From: Bacteroidales bacterium
GTDB lineage: Bacteria; Bacteroidota; Bacteroidia; Bacteroidales; UBA7960
Direction of reading: 5' to 3'
Assembly: GCA_003557765.1 (NCBI GenBank)
Contig: PWNO01000178.1
Location: 1 to 40,364 of the forward strand
DNA length: 40,364 bases
Within the stretch, counting starts at the first letter, position 1. Each line of letters begins with the position of its first letter. The notes beneath the pieces are model-generated. The model did not search any database, was not told where the DNA came from, and saw nothing but the letters and a program-made list of their open reading frames with translations. Shown here piece after piece: positions 1 through 7,639 of this stretch. A program made the translations under genes and the position numbers.

Positions 1-44
1 AAACAATCAACGGCAAATAGGAGTAAAAAGCCGTCATTTGTTTA

Positions 45-124
45 CATCCCTTCCCTTCGCCGGCACTACCCGGATCAGGTTCAATGGGTTTGATCTCAGC
101 CCGTTCGTTTAGGGCACCCCTATT
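45..124 (-). ncRNA. TPP riboswitch (THI element)
   Basis: Read on the minus strand, this stretch carries the conserved thiamine pyrophosphate aptamer: a GGGGTGCC 5' strand, the GGCTGAGA pyrimidine-sensing element, ACCC, then TGAACCTGATC, and the closing TGCCGGCGAAGGGA. Order and spacing match the family. The riboswitch binds thiamine pyrophosphate and normally shuts off thiamine biosynthesis or uptake genes. The controlled gene would lie left of position 1 and is not in the window. A short inverted repeat (ACGGC at 10-14, GCCGT at 30-34) follows the aptamer and might be part of the expression platform, but it is weak. Confidence 0.93.
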
Positions 125-138
125 TGTGAATTGCAATA

Positions 139-146
139 CAAAATTA
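139..146 (-). promoter_or_regulatory. Promoter -7 element of the TPP riboswitch transcript
   Basis: The minus strand reads TAATTTTG, an exact match to the Bacteroidota -7 consensus TAnnTTTG. Transcription would start near 133, about 10 nt before the aptamer. No clear -33 TTTG box was found. Confidence 0.55.
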
Positions 147-211
147 CAAAAAAAGGAAATATTTCGATGCCTCTTTTCGAAATTTCAATTTGCGATAATA
201 CAAGGAATAAT

Positions 212-256
212 CCACAAATGGACACAAATGCTTTCACAAATAGACACAAATGCCTC
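212..256. repeat. Tandem degenerate repeat, ACAAATGGACACAAATG type
   Basis: Units of the form CACAAATnGACACAAATG occur twice in this stretch. Read on the other strand it is ATTTGTGTCCATTTGTGG-like, a phrase I recall as a dispersed intergenic repeat in several environmental phyla. It has no coding signal. Confidence 0.6.
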
Positions 257-305
257 ACCCCAATAAAACCTTGTCCTTAAAATCCTTACACACCCAAACC
301 CTTTA

Positions 306-360
306 ACCCACCGCACACCCCGACTTTTCGACCTTTCGAGTTTTCGACATTTTGTCCTTA
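306..360. repeat. Low-complexity TTTTCGAC/TTTTGTC repeat, copy 1
   Basis: This 55-nt stretch is an imperfect direct repeat of 411-465, offset by 105 nt. Both begin ACCC(A/G)CCGCA(C/T)ACCCC and run into stacked TTTTCGAC and TTTTGTC units. It is noncoding. Confidence 0.6.
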
Positions 361-410
361 CCCTTTCAGGATCAAATCTTTGCCGCACAAAGATCACTAA
401 CCCATCACAA

Positions 411-485
411 ACCCGCCGCATACCCCAACTTTTCGACCTTTTGTCATTTTGTCGTTTTGTCCTTTTGTCTTTTCACCCTTTTGTT
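411..485. repeat. Low-complexity TTTTCGAC/TTTTGTC repeat, copy 2, ahead of aroQ
   Basis: This is the second copy of the 306-360 unit, extended by further TTTTGTC/TTTTGTT units up to the aroQ promoter. The units supply several TTTG tetramers, one of which sits at -33 spacing from the aroQ -7-like element. Related stretches occur at 1938-1972 (inverted) and 2307-2341. Confidence 0.6.
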
Positions 486-493
486 GTATTTTG
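463..493 (+). promoter_or_regulatory. Probable aroQ promoter
   Basis: TTTTG (463-467), a 19-nt spacer and TATTTTG (487-493) resemble the Bacteroidota TTTG-N19-21-TAnnTTTG promoter, with one base missing from the -7 element. Transcription would start near 498, just ahead of the aroQ ATG at 506. Confidence 0.4.
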
Positions 494-505
494 CAATAAA
501 AAGCC

Positions 506-952
506 ATGAGAATACTGATCATCAACGGACCAAACCTCAACCTGACCGGCAAGCGGCAGCAAGATGTATACGGAAGTGTATCATTTGAAGAGATCCTGGC
601 AGACTTGCGTGCCTTACACCCTGAGGTTACCATTGATTATTTACAAAGTAACCTGGAGGGAGAGATCATTGAAGGCATTCAGGAGGCGAATGGGAAGTAT
701 GCCGGGGTGATTCTGAATGCAGGGGGATATACGCACACTTCCGTAGCTATCGGGGATGCTGTTGCTACAGTGGATTTACCTGTCATTGAGGTACACATGA
801 GCAATGTAGATCGCCGGGAGCCTTTCAGGAAGATCTCACACATTGCCTCCCAATGTGTGGGAAGCATTGCCGGCTTTGGAGCGGCCAGTTATTTCCTGGC
901 AGTAGAAGCTCTAAAACGAAGATCAGAAAAATATTTTTTCCGAAACAAATAG
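506..952 (+). CDS. aroQ: Type II 3-dehydroquinate dehydratase
   Basis: This enzyme converts 3-dehydroquinate to 3-dehydroshikimate, the third step of the shikimate pathway, in the cytoplasm. The 148-residue protein has the usual type II length. It opens with ILIINGPNLNLTGKR and keeps the active-site loop with QDVYG (catalytic Tyr), ILNAGGYTHTS (where ILNPGAYTHTS is more common), EVHMSN with the catalytic His, and the Arg-containing RREPFRKIS. The ATG at 506 fits both the family start and the promoter at 463-493. The 3' end overlaps the 3' end of the convergent glycosyltransferase gene by 64 nt, and the last 10-12 residues (RRSEKYFFRNK) look like a loose tail. The gene stands alone, with no other aro genes nearby. 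Confidence 0.95.
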   Translation: MRILIINGPNLNLTGKRQQDVYGSVSFEEILADLRALHPEVTIDYLQSNLEGEIIEGIQEANGKYAGVILNAGGYTHTSVAIGDAVATVDLPVIEVHMSNVDRREPFRKISHIASQCVGSIAGFGAASYFLAVEALKRRSEKYFFRNK

Positions 953-1932
953 TATTGTATCACGATACTATGCCGATAAAGCATCTTCGGCATTTCCCGG
1001 GGCACATGACGGCCATATTTCCTGAGCTTTTTCCTGTTTGAGATTAGCGCATACCATGCCCGGGCAACGGCCATCAGGGCCTTGCCCTGTCCTTTGATCA
1101 AAAAGCGAAATGCAGCCAGCTCATCGAGGACATACCTGAGGAGGATCATTTTACGAAACTTTGCTCCGGGCAGATTTTTAGCCAGCATCCACAGGCTGTT
1201 TCTGAAATTAAGATAGGTTTTTTGCGGACTGGAAGCCGGCAGGGATCCACCGCCAAGGTGATATAGGACAGATTGGGGGCAGTAGCGCACCCGGTAACCA
1301 AGGTGATGGAAACGCCAGCACAGGTCTATCTCTTCCATATGGGCAAAGAAACGCGCATCGAAGCCCCCAGCCTGATGAAAGGCCGATGACCGGATAAACA
1401 GGGCTGCACCGCTGGCCCAGAAAATGTCCACGGCATCATCATATTGCCCTTCATCCTTTTCCACTGTCTGAAAAATTCTGCCCCTGCAAAAGGGAAAGCC
1501 AAACTGATCAAGGTAACCGCCTGCAGCTCCAGCATATTCAAAATATCCGGGGTTTTCAAGCGACCGTATTTTAGGCTGAACAGCCACCAGTTTTTGGTCT
1601 TCCTCCATCATATTAATGCAGGGCTGCAGCCATCCCTCTGTAACACGCATGTCGGAATTAAGCAACACATAGTATTTGGCATCCACCTGCTCCAGGGCAA
1701 GGTTATACCCGCCGGCATACCCATAATTCTTATCAAGCACGATTAAGCGGATACCGGGATATTCGGCCCTGAGGAATTCCAGGGAGCCATCACCTGAGGC
1801 ATTGTCCGCCACAATAACCTCCACCCCTTTCGGTGTATGCGCCATGATTCCGGGAAGGAAACGCTCCAGCAAATGCTTACCATTCCAGTTGAGAATCACT
1901 ACTGCCGTTTGGGATGTATGCATGTTGGTCAT
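889..1932 (-). CDS. Family 2 glycosyltransferase
   Basis: This is an inverting GT-A (GT2) glycosyltransferase of the rhamnosyl-transferase-like group. It probably adds a sugar to a cell-surface polysaccharide at the cytoplasmic face; the acceptor is unknown. The N-terminus reads VVILNWNG, followed by VIVADNASGDGS, NYGYAGGYN, the DxD-like LNSDM, and EEIDLCWR near residue 210, the usual acidic acceptor-site motif. Length is about 347 residues. I start at the ATG at 1932 (1923 is also possible): the longer frame to 2010 would translate the low-complexity repeat at 1938-1972. The C-terminal 90 residues are basic and may contact the membrane. It overlaps aroQ tail to tail. Confidence 0.88.
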   Translation of the reverse strand: MTNMHTSQTAVVILNWNGKHLLERFLPGIMAHTPKGVEVIVADNASGDGSLEFLRAEYPGIRLIVLDKNYGYAGGYNLALEQVDAKYYVLLNSDMRVTEGWLQPCINMMEEDQKLVAVQPKIRSLENPGYFEYAGAAGGYLDQFGFPFCRGRIFQTVEKDEGQYDDAVDIFWASGAALFIRSSAFHQAGGFDARFFAHMEEIDLCWRFHHLGYRVRYCPQSVLYHLGGGSLPASSPQKTYLNFRNSLWMLAKNLPGAKFRKMILLRYVLDELAAFRFLIKGQGKALMAVARAWYALISNRKKLRKYGRHVPREMPKMLYRHSIVIQYYLFRKKYFSDLRFRASTARK

Positions 1933-1937
1933 ATTAG

Positions 1938-1972
1938 TACAAGGACAAAAAGACAAAAAGGCAAAAGGTCGA
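1938..1972. repeat. Low-complexity repeat, inverted copy of the TTTTGTC family
   Basis: The plus strand reads ACAAGGACAAAAAGACAAAAAGG and continues to GGTCGATAGG. The complement is stacked GTCCTTTTTGTC/CGACC units like those at 306-360 and 411-485. It sits directly upstream of the glycosyltransferase start. Confidence 0.5.
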
Positions 1973-2100
1973 TAGGTCCGGTGCTGACTGGCACATCTGG
2001 TTATGGACAATACACCGGCTTAGTCAGGATGCCGCAAAGTAGACGCATTTAACCGTTTTCAAAAATAAGCATTTTGGGCGTGCTGACAGGCAACCATGAT

Positions 2101-2136
2101 TTTTTGTTTTTCACCTGCAATTTTTTCTTAATTTTG
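2101..2136 (+). promoter_or_regulatory. tRNA-Ser promoter
   Basis: TTTTTG (2101-2106) and an exact -7 element TAATTTTG (2129-2136) are separated by 22 nt. Transcription would start near 2141, the first base of the tRNA. Confidence 0.65.
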
Positions 2137-2140
2137 CACC

Positions 2141-2227
2141 GGAGAGATGGCAGAGTGGTCGATTGCGGCGGTCTTGAAAACCGTTGAGGTGTAACAGCCT
2201 CCGGGGGTTCGAATCCCTCTCTCTCCG
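2141..2227 (+). tRNA. tRNA-Ser, anticodon UGA
   Basis: This is an 87-nt class II tRNA. The acceptor arms GGAGAGA (2141-2147) and TCTCTCC (2220-2226) pair fully, with G2227 as discriminator. The D arm has TGGCAGAGTGGTCGATTG. The anticodon stem GCGGT/ACCGT encloses CTTGAAA, giving anticodon TGA at 2175-2177, which reads UCA and related serine codons. The long variable arm is GTTGAGGTGTAACAGCCTCC, and the T arm contains GGGGGTTCGAATCCC. CCA is not encoded. A promoter at 2101-2136 and a terminator at 2247-2278 make it a single-gene unit. Confidence 0.97.
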
Positions 2228-2246
2228 CAAGGCCGAACAAACAAAT

Positions 2247-2278
2247 GATCCCGTCTGTTTTACAGGCGGGATCTTTTG
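2247..2278 (+). terminator. Intrinsic terminator of tRNA-Ser
   Basis: An 11-bp stem GATCCCGTCTG/CAGGCGGGATC (one G-U pair) with a TTTTA loop is followed directly by TTTTG. It lies 19 nt after the tRNA. Confidence 0.9.
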
Positions 2279-2306
2279 CATTACACGGCATCCCAATTAT
2301 CATGGC

Positions 2307-2341
2307 TTTCTTGACTTTTCGACTTTTTGACATGTTGACTT
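2307..2341. repeat. Low-complexity TTTTCGAC repeat ahead of the OsmC gene
   Basis: Stacked units TTGACTTTTCGACTTTTTGAC then ATGTTGACTT lie directly upstream of the OsmC-family gene. They belong to the same family as 306-360, 411-485 and 1938-1972. Confidence 0.5.
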
Positions 2342-2356
2342 AAAAAATATATAATT

Positions 2357-2773
2357 ATGAAGCACACAGTAAGCACAAGCTGGAAAAAAGACATGGTCTT
2401 TGAATCGGATGTAAACGGACACACCCTGATCATGGATGCGCCCGAAGCTGCGGGCGGCAAGGATCAGGGCCCACGGCCCAAGCCGTTGATGCTGGCTGCA
2501 CTCGCAGGCTGCACAGGAATGGATGTGATCGGCATCCTGAAAAAAATGCGCGTGGATTTTGACAGCTTCGATATCCACATCGAAGCCGATGCTGCAGATG
2601 AACCACCCAAACACTACGAAAAAATGAAGGTGATCTATGCGTTCTCAGGCAAGGACCTCCCGAAAGACAAACTGGAGAAGGCGGTCAACCTGAGCCGGGA
2701 AAAGTATTGCGGGGTATCCTACATTTATAAGCAGGTGATTGACATGGATTATGAGATCAGGGTTAATGACTAA
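2357..2773 (+). CDS. OsmC/Ohr-family protein
   Basis: This 138-residue cytoplasmic protein belongs to the OsmC superfamily, whose best-known members are thiol peroxidases that reduce organic hydroperoxides. The two conserved cysteines are present: Cys52 in LAALAGCTGMDV at the start of the central helix, and Cys118 in EKYCGVSYIY. The N-terminal KDMVFESDVNGHTLIMDAP fits the YhfA-like subgroup, whose substrate is less certain than that of Ohr, so peroxidase activity is an inference. No Shine-Dalgarno sequence is visible; the AT-rich leader AAAAAATATATAATT is normal here. The gene is monocistronic and lies between the tRNA unit and a repeat-rich spacer. Confidence 0.88.
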   Translation: MKHTVSTSWKKDMVFESDVNGHTLIMDAPEAAGGKDQGPRPKPLMLAALAGCTGMDVIGILKKMRVDFDSFDIHIEADAADEPPKHYEKMKVIYAFSGKDLPKDKLEKAVNLSREKYCGVSYIYKQVIDMDYEIRVND

Positions 2774-2800
2774 CATGTAAACCAGCTCATTAAAACCCAA

Positions 2801-2824
2801 TGAACCGGGTACTTGCAAGCCAGG
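2801..2824 (+). repeat. 24-bp direct repeat, copy 1
   Basis: TGAACCGGGTACTTGCAAGC then CAGG; it matches 2977-3000 with two differences. The core CTTGCAAG is palindromic. Confidence 0.7.
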
Positions 2825-2890
2825 AAAAGCCTAATCCCCATCCCAAAGAATTGGCGCACATGGGAATGATGGTCACATATGGGGCACTCC

Positions 2891-2937
2891 CTCTGCGTGC
2901 CTCAGCGAAACCATCAGCGACCTCTGCGAGAAACCAA
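2891..2937. repeat. CTCTGCG-type intergenic repeat
   Basis: The stretch reads CTCTGCGTGCCTCAGCGAAACC, then CTCTGCGAGAAACC. I recall this phrase as a dispersed intergenic element in many environmental bacterial genomes. It is noncoding. Confidence 0.5.
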
Positions 2938-2976
2938 AACCACAAAGTACTGCATGTTTTGAAAATTATAAATAGT

Positions 2977-3000
2977 TGAGCCGGGCACTTGCAAGCCAGG
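2977..3000 (+). repeat. 24-bp direct repeat, copy 2
   Basis: TGAGCCGGGCACTTGCAAGC then CAGG. This is the second copy, 176 nt from the first; the pair brackets the CTCTGCG-type repeat. Confidence 0.7.
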
Positions 3001-3064
3001 CGAATTCAATGGCCCAAATTGAATTACGCGATTGTTTGGCATTGCGGCCATGCCCTTATATTAA

Positions 3065-3100
3065 GAGAGCCGCAGGCATGTTGCTTGCGGCTCTCGCTTT
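3065..3100. terminator. Bidirectional terminator between the OsmC and receptor genes
   Basis: The arms GAGAGCCGCAGGC (3065-3077) and GCTTGCGGCTCTC (3083-3095) pair over 13 bp with one mismatch. CGCTTTT follows on the plus strand; the minus-strand tail (TTAATAT) is less T-rich. It lies 24 nt past the stop of the minus-strand receptor gene and downstream of the plus-strand OsmC gene. Confidence 0.75.
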
Positions 3101-3124
3101 TATGATCTGATCAAAGCTTTGCAC

Positions 3125-6100
3125 TTAGAAAGAATAACGCAGACCGATTTGTGCCCTCCAACGAGATGGAAGGTTTTGTACGTTAAACTGGTCTTCGTTG
3201 GTAGGTACCCTGTCGGGGTCGAAGCTGATGCGCGGCTTCAGTTCGATGGTGCCGTCAGGAAGTTCAGTGGCATCATAGCCCTGGAAGGTAATTTCTGATA
3301 CAGCGCCAAAGCTGGCAATGCGCTCGATACCCCAATCCTGTCCAATGATGTTACCGATCATGTTGTTGAAGTTGAGAATGTCCAGGGTCAGTTCAAGCGA
3401 CTGTGTGCCAGTGGTGCGTATCCGGTGCGAAACGCGAAAATCCATGTGGTGCACCCATGGTTGGATATCAGCACCACGTTCAGTAATCTCCCCACGGAAA
3501 TCATTCAATCCGGGGTTGGCACGAATGAAGGCATCCAACTCATCCCAGTTGTTGCTTACGAGGTTAACCTCATCGGGTGAATTGGGCACGTATACCAGGT
3601 CATTGGAACCACGGTAATCACCGTTTGCGCTATATCCTACGAAAAATGGGGTAAAATAGATGTAGTGGTGCGGGCGTCCGGTCCTACCTTCATAGATAAG
3701 TGAGAAGGTGGTAGCATGGCGCCCATACCGCAACTGGTAAGAAGCTACACCCAGGATACGATGCCTGGTGATGTGCGTTGACCGGTATGCCGGCGAATTA
3801 TTGGGGTCACCAGGTACTTCGTTAAACTGCCAGTTGGAGATCGCACGGCTACTGGTACCGTCGTTTACTGATCTGCCATCAGCAAAGGTGTAGGAAAGAT
3901 CTGCGAACCATCCTCTGCTGAACTCTTTGCGCAACTGACCAGTAATGCTGTATTGATGTCCTTCGTCGGTATTGGTGAGCAAAAGCACATTGGTAAAGTT
4001 ATCACTTACACGCCTTTCGCTAAAATGTGCATTGCCATCTTCATCAATCTCCACATGTCCAAAGAATGGGCGGCCATCCGTTACGGTGACATTGGGGTTC
4101 GGTTGACCAATGTTCAGGTTCTGGTAATCGATGTCATGCAGGTTGTTGCTGTAAATGAATTCCACGGTGCCAATAAGGTCCCATGGCAGCCTTTGTTCCA
4201 CAGCCAGATTCGTACGAAGGATCTGGTTGATTTTGAAGTCAGGGTCAGTAATATTGACCTCGGTGGTTTGTATCGGGTCCAGCCCTGGTGCAGTACCGGG
4301 CACGGGTTGATTGTCGCTGTCAGGACTGAAGAAGCCTTCTTCAAAATTCCTTCTTACGTCCAGGCGGGCCACATCTACACCAGTGTTGCTGTATTGGTTG
4401 GAAAGCCAGACACCTGGCTCACCGCCTGAAAAGAGCCCAATACCACCGCGGATCTGGGTTTCCCCATCATTCCAGTTAAAACCGAAGCGGGGATTGATCT
4501 GGAGGGTAGGATCCGGCACTTCACCTGTATCATAGCCGGCAAAGTCCTGGGAAAATGTGGGGTTGCTTGGTGGGTCATCTGTAAAAACAGTCAGGTCAGC
4601 CCGCACACCCAATGTCAGGGTCAGATTTTGTGTCGGACGCCACTCATCCTGCGCATAGAGTGCAAAGGTGTTATAACCCCAATTGGCTTCAGGCAGGCGG
4701 CCATAGGCATCCACATCCGTGGAATAGCTGTATTGATACCTGTTGGGAGCGCCCATGGCAAAACGGTCAATGCCACTTTGCACGAGCTCATCCCCATCAA
4801 AAACATTGGAGAACGTGTAGGTCCCAAGTGCATCCTGCAGGAACAGGTTTCTGAAGGAGTTCAGGTAATTGTTGGTACCAAAAGTAAGTGTATGGTCACC
4901 GGTAAAATAGGTCAGGTTAAAGGTAAACTCAAAATAGTCCTGGTCCAGCTGATTGGCGTGACGGAAACGTTCTACACCAAAATCTACATTATATCCGCCC
5001 GGGGTTTCCACTCTCACTGATGGGAAAGGATCATCGCCATAATCTGCTTCCTGGCGCAGGCGCGTATAAGCAACTTTAGCTTCGGAGATCAAATTTTCAG
5101 ACCATGCGCTGTGAAGCTGCAGGGAGAAGTTGCTCTGGTTACCACGTTGCCTGTATTGGCGGTTGGAAAGCGAGAAGGCGTTGAATCCCCTCGAAATACC
5201 TCTGTCATCGTAACCGTTGACCAGGTTTTGCTGATAGGTAAGCCGTTGGATGTTGGAGATGTTCCAGTCGAGCTTGGTGAAAATCTTCCAGTCGTCGGTA
5301 CGTTGGCTCATCCTGCTGTAATCTCCGGGATCATAGCCCCATACATCCCGGGCAATGCTGATGATCTCATCCAGCTCATCACGTGCTCCCCTGAACTGCG
5401 CACCATCATAATCAAAGATCGGGCTGTTTTCACGCTTGATCTCCGCATTCACAAAGAAGAAAAGTTCATTTTGCCTGATGGGTCCGCCAAGGCGCAATCC
5501 GGTCTGATACTCATCAAAATCATCGATCGGACGCTCTTCACCCAGGAGGTCGCCACTTACCAGGTCCTGATTACGACCATAGAAATAGGCAGAACCTTCA
5601 AACTCGTTTGTCCCGCTTCGGGTCACCGCATTGATGGCACCACCCGTAAAGTTACCTTCACGCACATCAAAAGGAGATATAGACACCTGGAATTCCTCGA
5701 TGGCATCGAGGGAGATTGGGTTGCCGATAGTCGGTATGGCGTCTGAACCCAAGCCAAAGCGGTCGTCGAAAGTGACCCCATCAATGTGGATGGCATTGCG
5801 GCGTCCGCTTCGCCCGGCAATGTTGTTGCCACTCACCTGGGGGCTCAGACGGGTAAAGTCCTGAATGCTTCGGTTTATCGAAGGCAATGCATCAAGCTGA
5901 TCGCGGCTCACCCTGGAGCGCGCGCCGGTACGGTCACTGGAGATCAATGCATCGCGTTGCGCAAACACCGCCACTTCACCGAGCTCAACAGCCTCATCGA
6001 CCAATTCGATGTTGATCGTATACTCCTGGCCCAACTCCAGCATAATGCCTTCATACACGGCCGAACGGAATCCGATGAAAGAGACACGGACAGTGTATGG

Positions 6101-6346
6101 TCCGCCAACTCTTACGTTGCGGAGGTTAAAACGACCATCCTGGCGTGTCACGGTGCCATATTCAGTCCCTGAAGGTTGATGCACGGCAATGACTGTTGCA
6201 CCGGGAAGTGTCATTCCCTCGGTATCCCTTACTATCCCGTTAAATGCAGCACCTACAGGAGCCTGTGCATTTGCAGTGCCTGATGCTACAAGCAGTGCAA
6301 GGATAATCAGCATGATAAAAAACATCACTTTTTCTTTCATTTGCAT
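3125..6346 (-). CDS. TonB-dependent receptor, Oar-like
   Basis: This is an outer-membrane 22-strand receptor that imports a bulky substrate using TonB energy, or acts as an Oar-type adhesion/secretion-related protein. The 1073-residue protein has a signal peptide (MKEKVMFF, a hydrophobic core, then TANAQA), a carboxypeptidase-regulatory-like beta-sandwich at about 33-115 (GIVRDTEGMTLPGATVIAV, GRFNLRNVRVGGPYTV), a plug at about 145-260 (RSIQDFTRLSPQVSG, AIHIDGVTFDDRFG, GGAINAVTRSGTNEFEG), then a barrel ending in WRAQIGLRYSF with a C-terminal Phe. No SusD partner is present, which argues against a polysaccharide-utilisation pair. The promoter at 6406-6413 puts the transcription start near 6400, so the ATG at 6427 is excluded; 6346 or 6340 is the real start. 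The substrate is unknown. Confidence 0.93.
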   Translation of the reverse strand: MQMKEKVMFFIMLIILALLVASGTANAQAPVGAAFNGIVRDTEGMTLPGATVIAVHQPSGTEYGTVTRQDGRFNLRNVRVGGPYTVRVSFIGFRSAVYEGIMLELGQEYTINIELVDEAVELGEVAVFAQRDALISSDRTGARSRVSRDQLDALPSINRSIQDFTRLSPQVSGNNIAGRSGRRNAIHIDGVTFDDRFGLGSDAIPTIGNPISLDAIEEFQVSISPFDVREGNFTGGAINAVTRSGTNEFEGSAYFYGRNQDLVSGDLLGEERPIDDFDEYQTGLRLGGPIRQNELFFFVNAEIKRENSPIFDYDGAQFRGARDELDEIISIARDVWGYDPGDYSRMSQRTDDWKIFTKLDWNISNIQRLTYQQNLVNGYDDRGISRGFNAFSLSNRQYRQRGNQSNFSLQLHSAWSENLISEAKVAYTRLRQEADYGDDPFPSVRVETPGGYNVDFGVERFRHANQLDQDYFEFTFNLTYFTGDHTLTFGTNNYLNSFRNLFLQDALGTYTFSNVFDGDELVQSGIDRFAMGAPNRYQYSYSTDVDAYGRLPEANWGYNTFALYAQDEWRPTQNLTLTLGVRADLTVFTDDPPSNPTFSQDFAGYDTGEVPDPTLQINPRFGFNWNDGETQIRGGIGLFSGGEPGVWLSNQYSNTGVDVARLDVRRNFEEGFFSPDSDNQPVPGTAPGLDPIQTTEVNITDPDFKINQILRTNLAVEQRLPWDLIGTVEFIYSNNLHDIDYQNLNIGQPNPNVTVTDGRPFFGHVEIDEDGNAHFSERRVSDNFTNVLLLTNTDEGHQYSITGQLRKEFSRGWFADLSYTFADGRSVNDGTSSRAISNWQFNEVPGDPNNSPAYRSTHITRHRILGVASYQLRYGRHATTFSLIYEGRTGRPHHYIYFTPFFVGYSANGDYRGSNDLVYVPNSPDEVNLVSNNWDELDAFIRANPGLNDFRGEITERGADIQPWVHHMDFRVSHRIRTTGTQSLELTLDILNFNNMIGNIIGQDWGIERIASFGAVSEITFQGYDATELPDGTIELKPRISFDPDRVPTNEDQFNVQNLPSRWRAQIGLRYSF

Positions 6347-6405
6347 TTTGTGTTTTGGTTTATAAATGGTTGAATCAGTTGATGCGGTCATCAGTTTATA
6401 CGCCA

Positions 6406-6439
6406 CAAAATTAAGCCCCATGTCCATGCATAGGCCAAA
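6406..6439 (-). promoter_or_regulatory. Promoter of the Oar-like receptor
   Basis: On the minus strand, TTTG (6439-6436), 22 nt, then TAATTTTG (6413-6406) match the Bacteroidota promoter. The predicted start is near 6400, giving a leader of about 55 nt before the ATG at 6346. Confidence 0.65.
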
Positions 6440-6867
6440 TACGTGGTTAAGCTTTTATAATCTTTATGTAAAGCATATGTAAAACGTCCTGCAAAATATT
6501 ATTAAAAATACGAGGTTTTTTGCGTCATAAGGTGTTGTTTTTAAAAAAGTTATCAACGAGTAATTAACAATACATGTGCCTGTCATATTTGAATTTTTAT
6601 ATGTGTCTTGACATTAAACTGTTATGAGAGACAGACCAGACCAACATATGTCGGCCGATCCCACATGCATAAAAAATTACTGATTTTTAAAAGCAGAAAC
6701 AGAAAACGTCCAATAGCATTGGTGTCTGTACTTAGGGCCAAGTGTATGATCTGCAACAAACAGGTTCCGGGTTTGCACAGTTTTTGGAAACCGAAGAATT
6801 TTTCTTAAGTAAGTGGCATTTTCTAAACAAGTATCAATAAGATAGTTGCTTATCAACAAGTTGCAGA
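6440..6867. other. AT-rich noncoding spacer
   Basis: I see no supported gene between the receptor promoter and the barrel gene. The AT content is much higher than in neighbouring genes. A short weak stem (TTGATAAG/CTTATTGA on the minus strand, about 6832-6858) lies just past the barrel gene stop and could help end its transcript, though it lacks a T-run. Confidence 0.5.
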
Positions 6868-7632
6868 TTAATTCCGCGTAAGGAAAGTGTAAGTCAGGCC
6901 GAATGACCAGACCGTATTGAACTGGTGGCGCTTACGATAGCATTCCAGTGTGTTGGCGCACACCGCTTCATCTTTTGAGAATCGGGTCCTCACTGGGGTG
7001 ACGCCTTGTGATAAGCGCCAATTGAATGTGAGTCCGTCAGTGATGGGAAAATGAAGTCCGGCAAGGATATTCATCTCGACGAGTTTGAACGGCCGCCGTT
7101 CTGCCATTTCATTCGCAACGGACACGCCTCTTTTTTCTTCCCTGTGGCCAACCACGGTAGAGGCACTCAGGCCCAGCTCACCAGACATGTGCTCCACATA
7201 GGGTAATCTTGTTATGGGTGAGAAGTCAAATTGCAGCATCACGGGTATTTCCACGTAATGCAGGTAGAATTTATAATCACGGTATCCATCATCCGGAGGT
7301 TCTATGGGGTCGTTCCGGATTGCTCCCCGTGCAACAACGAGACCTTCTCCATGCTGGTTGCCATGGATGTCATCCCAGGGGTCGTGGTACACCCGGCTTC
7401 CTTTCTGGATATACATCATTTCAAATTGCAGGCGTGTATTCGGACGAATATCCTGGTTAATAAACACCGAGGCAAACCATCCGAGCTTATCCGCTCCGCC
7501 TGCATCATCACCCGACACTTCACTGGCCGTAAGTCCCACCTGGAGTCCGCCACGGAACACCTGTGAACGCACCTCCAGCTGAAAGCCAAAGAGAAATATC
7601 ATCAATAGCAGAATACATATGCTTTTGTTCAT
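6868..7632 (-). CDS. PorT-family outer-membrane beta-barrel protein
   Basis: This is a small outer-membrane barrel of the OMP_b-brl_2/PorT-like type, 254 residues; no specific function can be assigned. The N-terminus MNKSICILLLMIFLFGFQ followed by VRSQ is a signal peptide cleaved before VFRGGLQVGLTAS, which matches the typical first strand with GLxxG. Alternating hydrophobic strands follow (LQFEMMYIQKGS, YLHYVEIPVMLQFDF, GELGLSAS, MNILAGLHFPI), and it ends WSFGLTYTFLTRN. The LHYVEIPVML phrase is the best family marker. The upstream GTG at 7635 is less likely than the ATG at 7632. The -7 element ends only 7 nt before this ATG, so the message would be leaderless or nearly so. It is transcribed separately from the receptor gene to its left. 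Confidence 0.85.
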   Translation of the reverse strand: MNKSICILLLMIFLFGFQLEVRSQVFRGGLQVGLTASEVSGDDAGGADKLGWFASVFINQDIRPNTRLQFEMMYIQKGSRVYHDPWDDIHGNQHGEGLVVARGAIRNDPIEPPDDGYRDYKFYLHYVEIPVMLQFDFSPITRLPYVEHMSGELGLSASTVVGHREEKRGVSVANEMAERRPFKLVEMNILAGLHFPITDGLTFNWRLSQGVTPVRTRFSKDEAVCANTLECYRKRHQFNTVWSFGLTYTFLTRN

Positions 7633-7639
7633 CACACAT

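Larger units (their letters stand above)
2774..3064. other. Noncoding spacer with repeats
   Basis: No convincing reading frame lies between the OsmC gene and the terminator at 3065. The spacer holds a 24-bp direct repeat (2801-2824 and 2977-3000), a CTCTGCG-type low-complexity stretch (2891-2937), and a small inverted repeat (GAATTCAATGGCCCAAATTGAATT at about 3002-3025). Confidence 0.6.

Noticed and set aside
306..485. Possible CRISPR array from regularly repeated TTTTCGAC and TTTTGTC units
   Set aside because: The units are low-complexity, of variable length and without distinct spacers. No cas genes are present.
5111..5746. 211-residue plus-strand frame opposite the receptor
   Set aside because: Shadow of the receptor frame; no domain is seen.
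6347..6427. 27-residue N-terminal extension of the receptor
   Set aside because: It begins upstream of the predicted transcription start and precedes a normal signal peptide.
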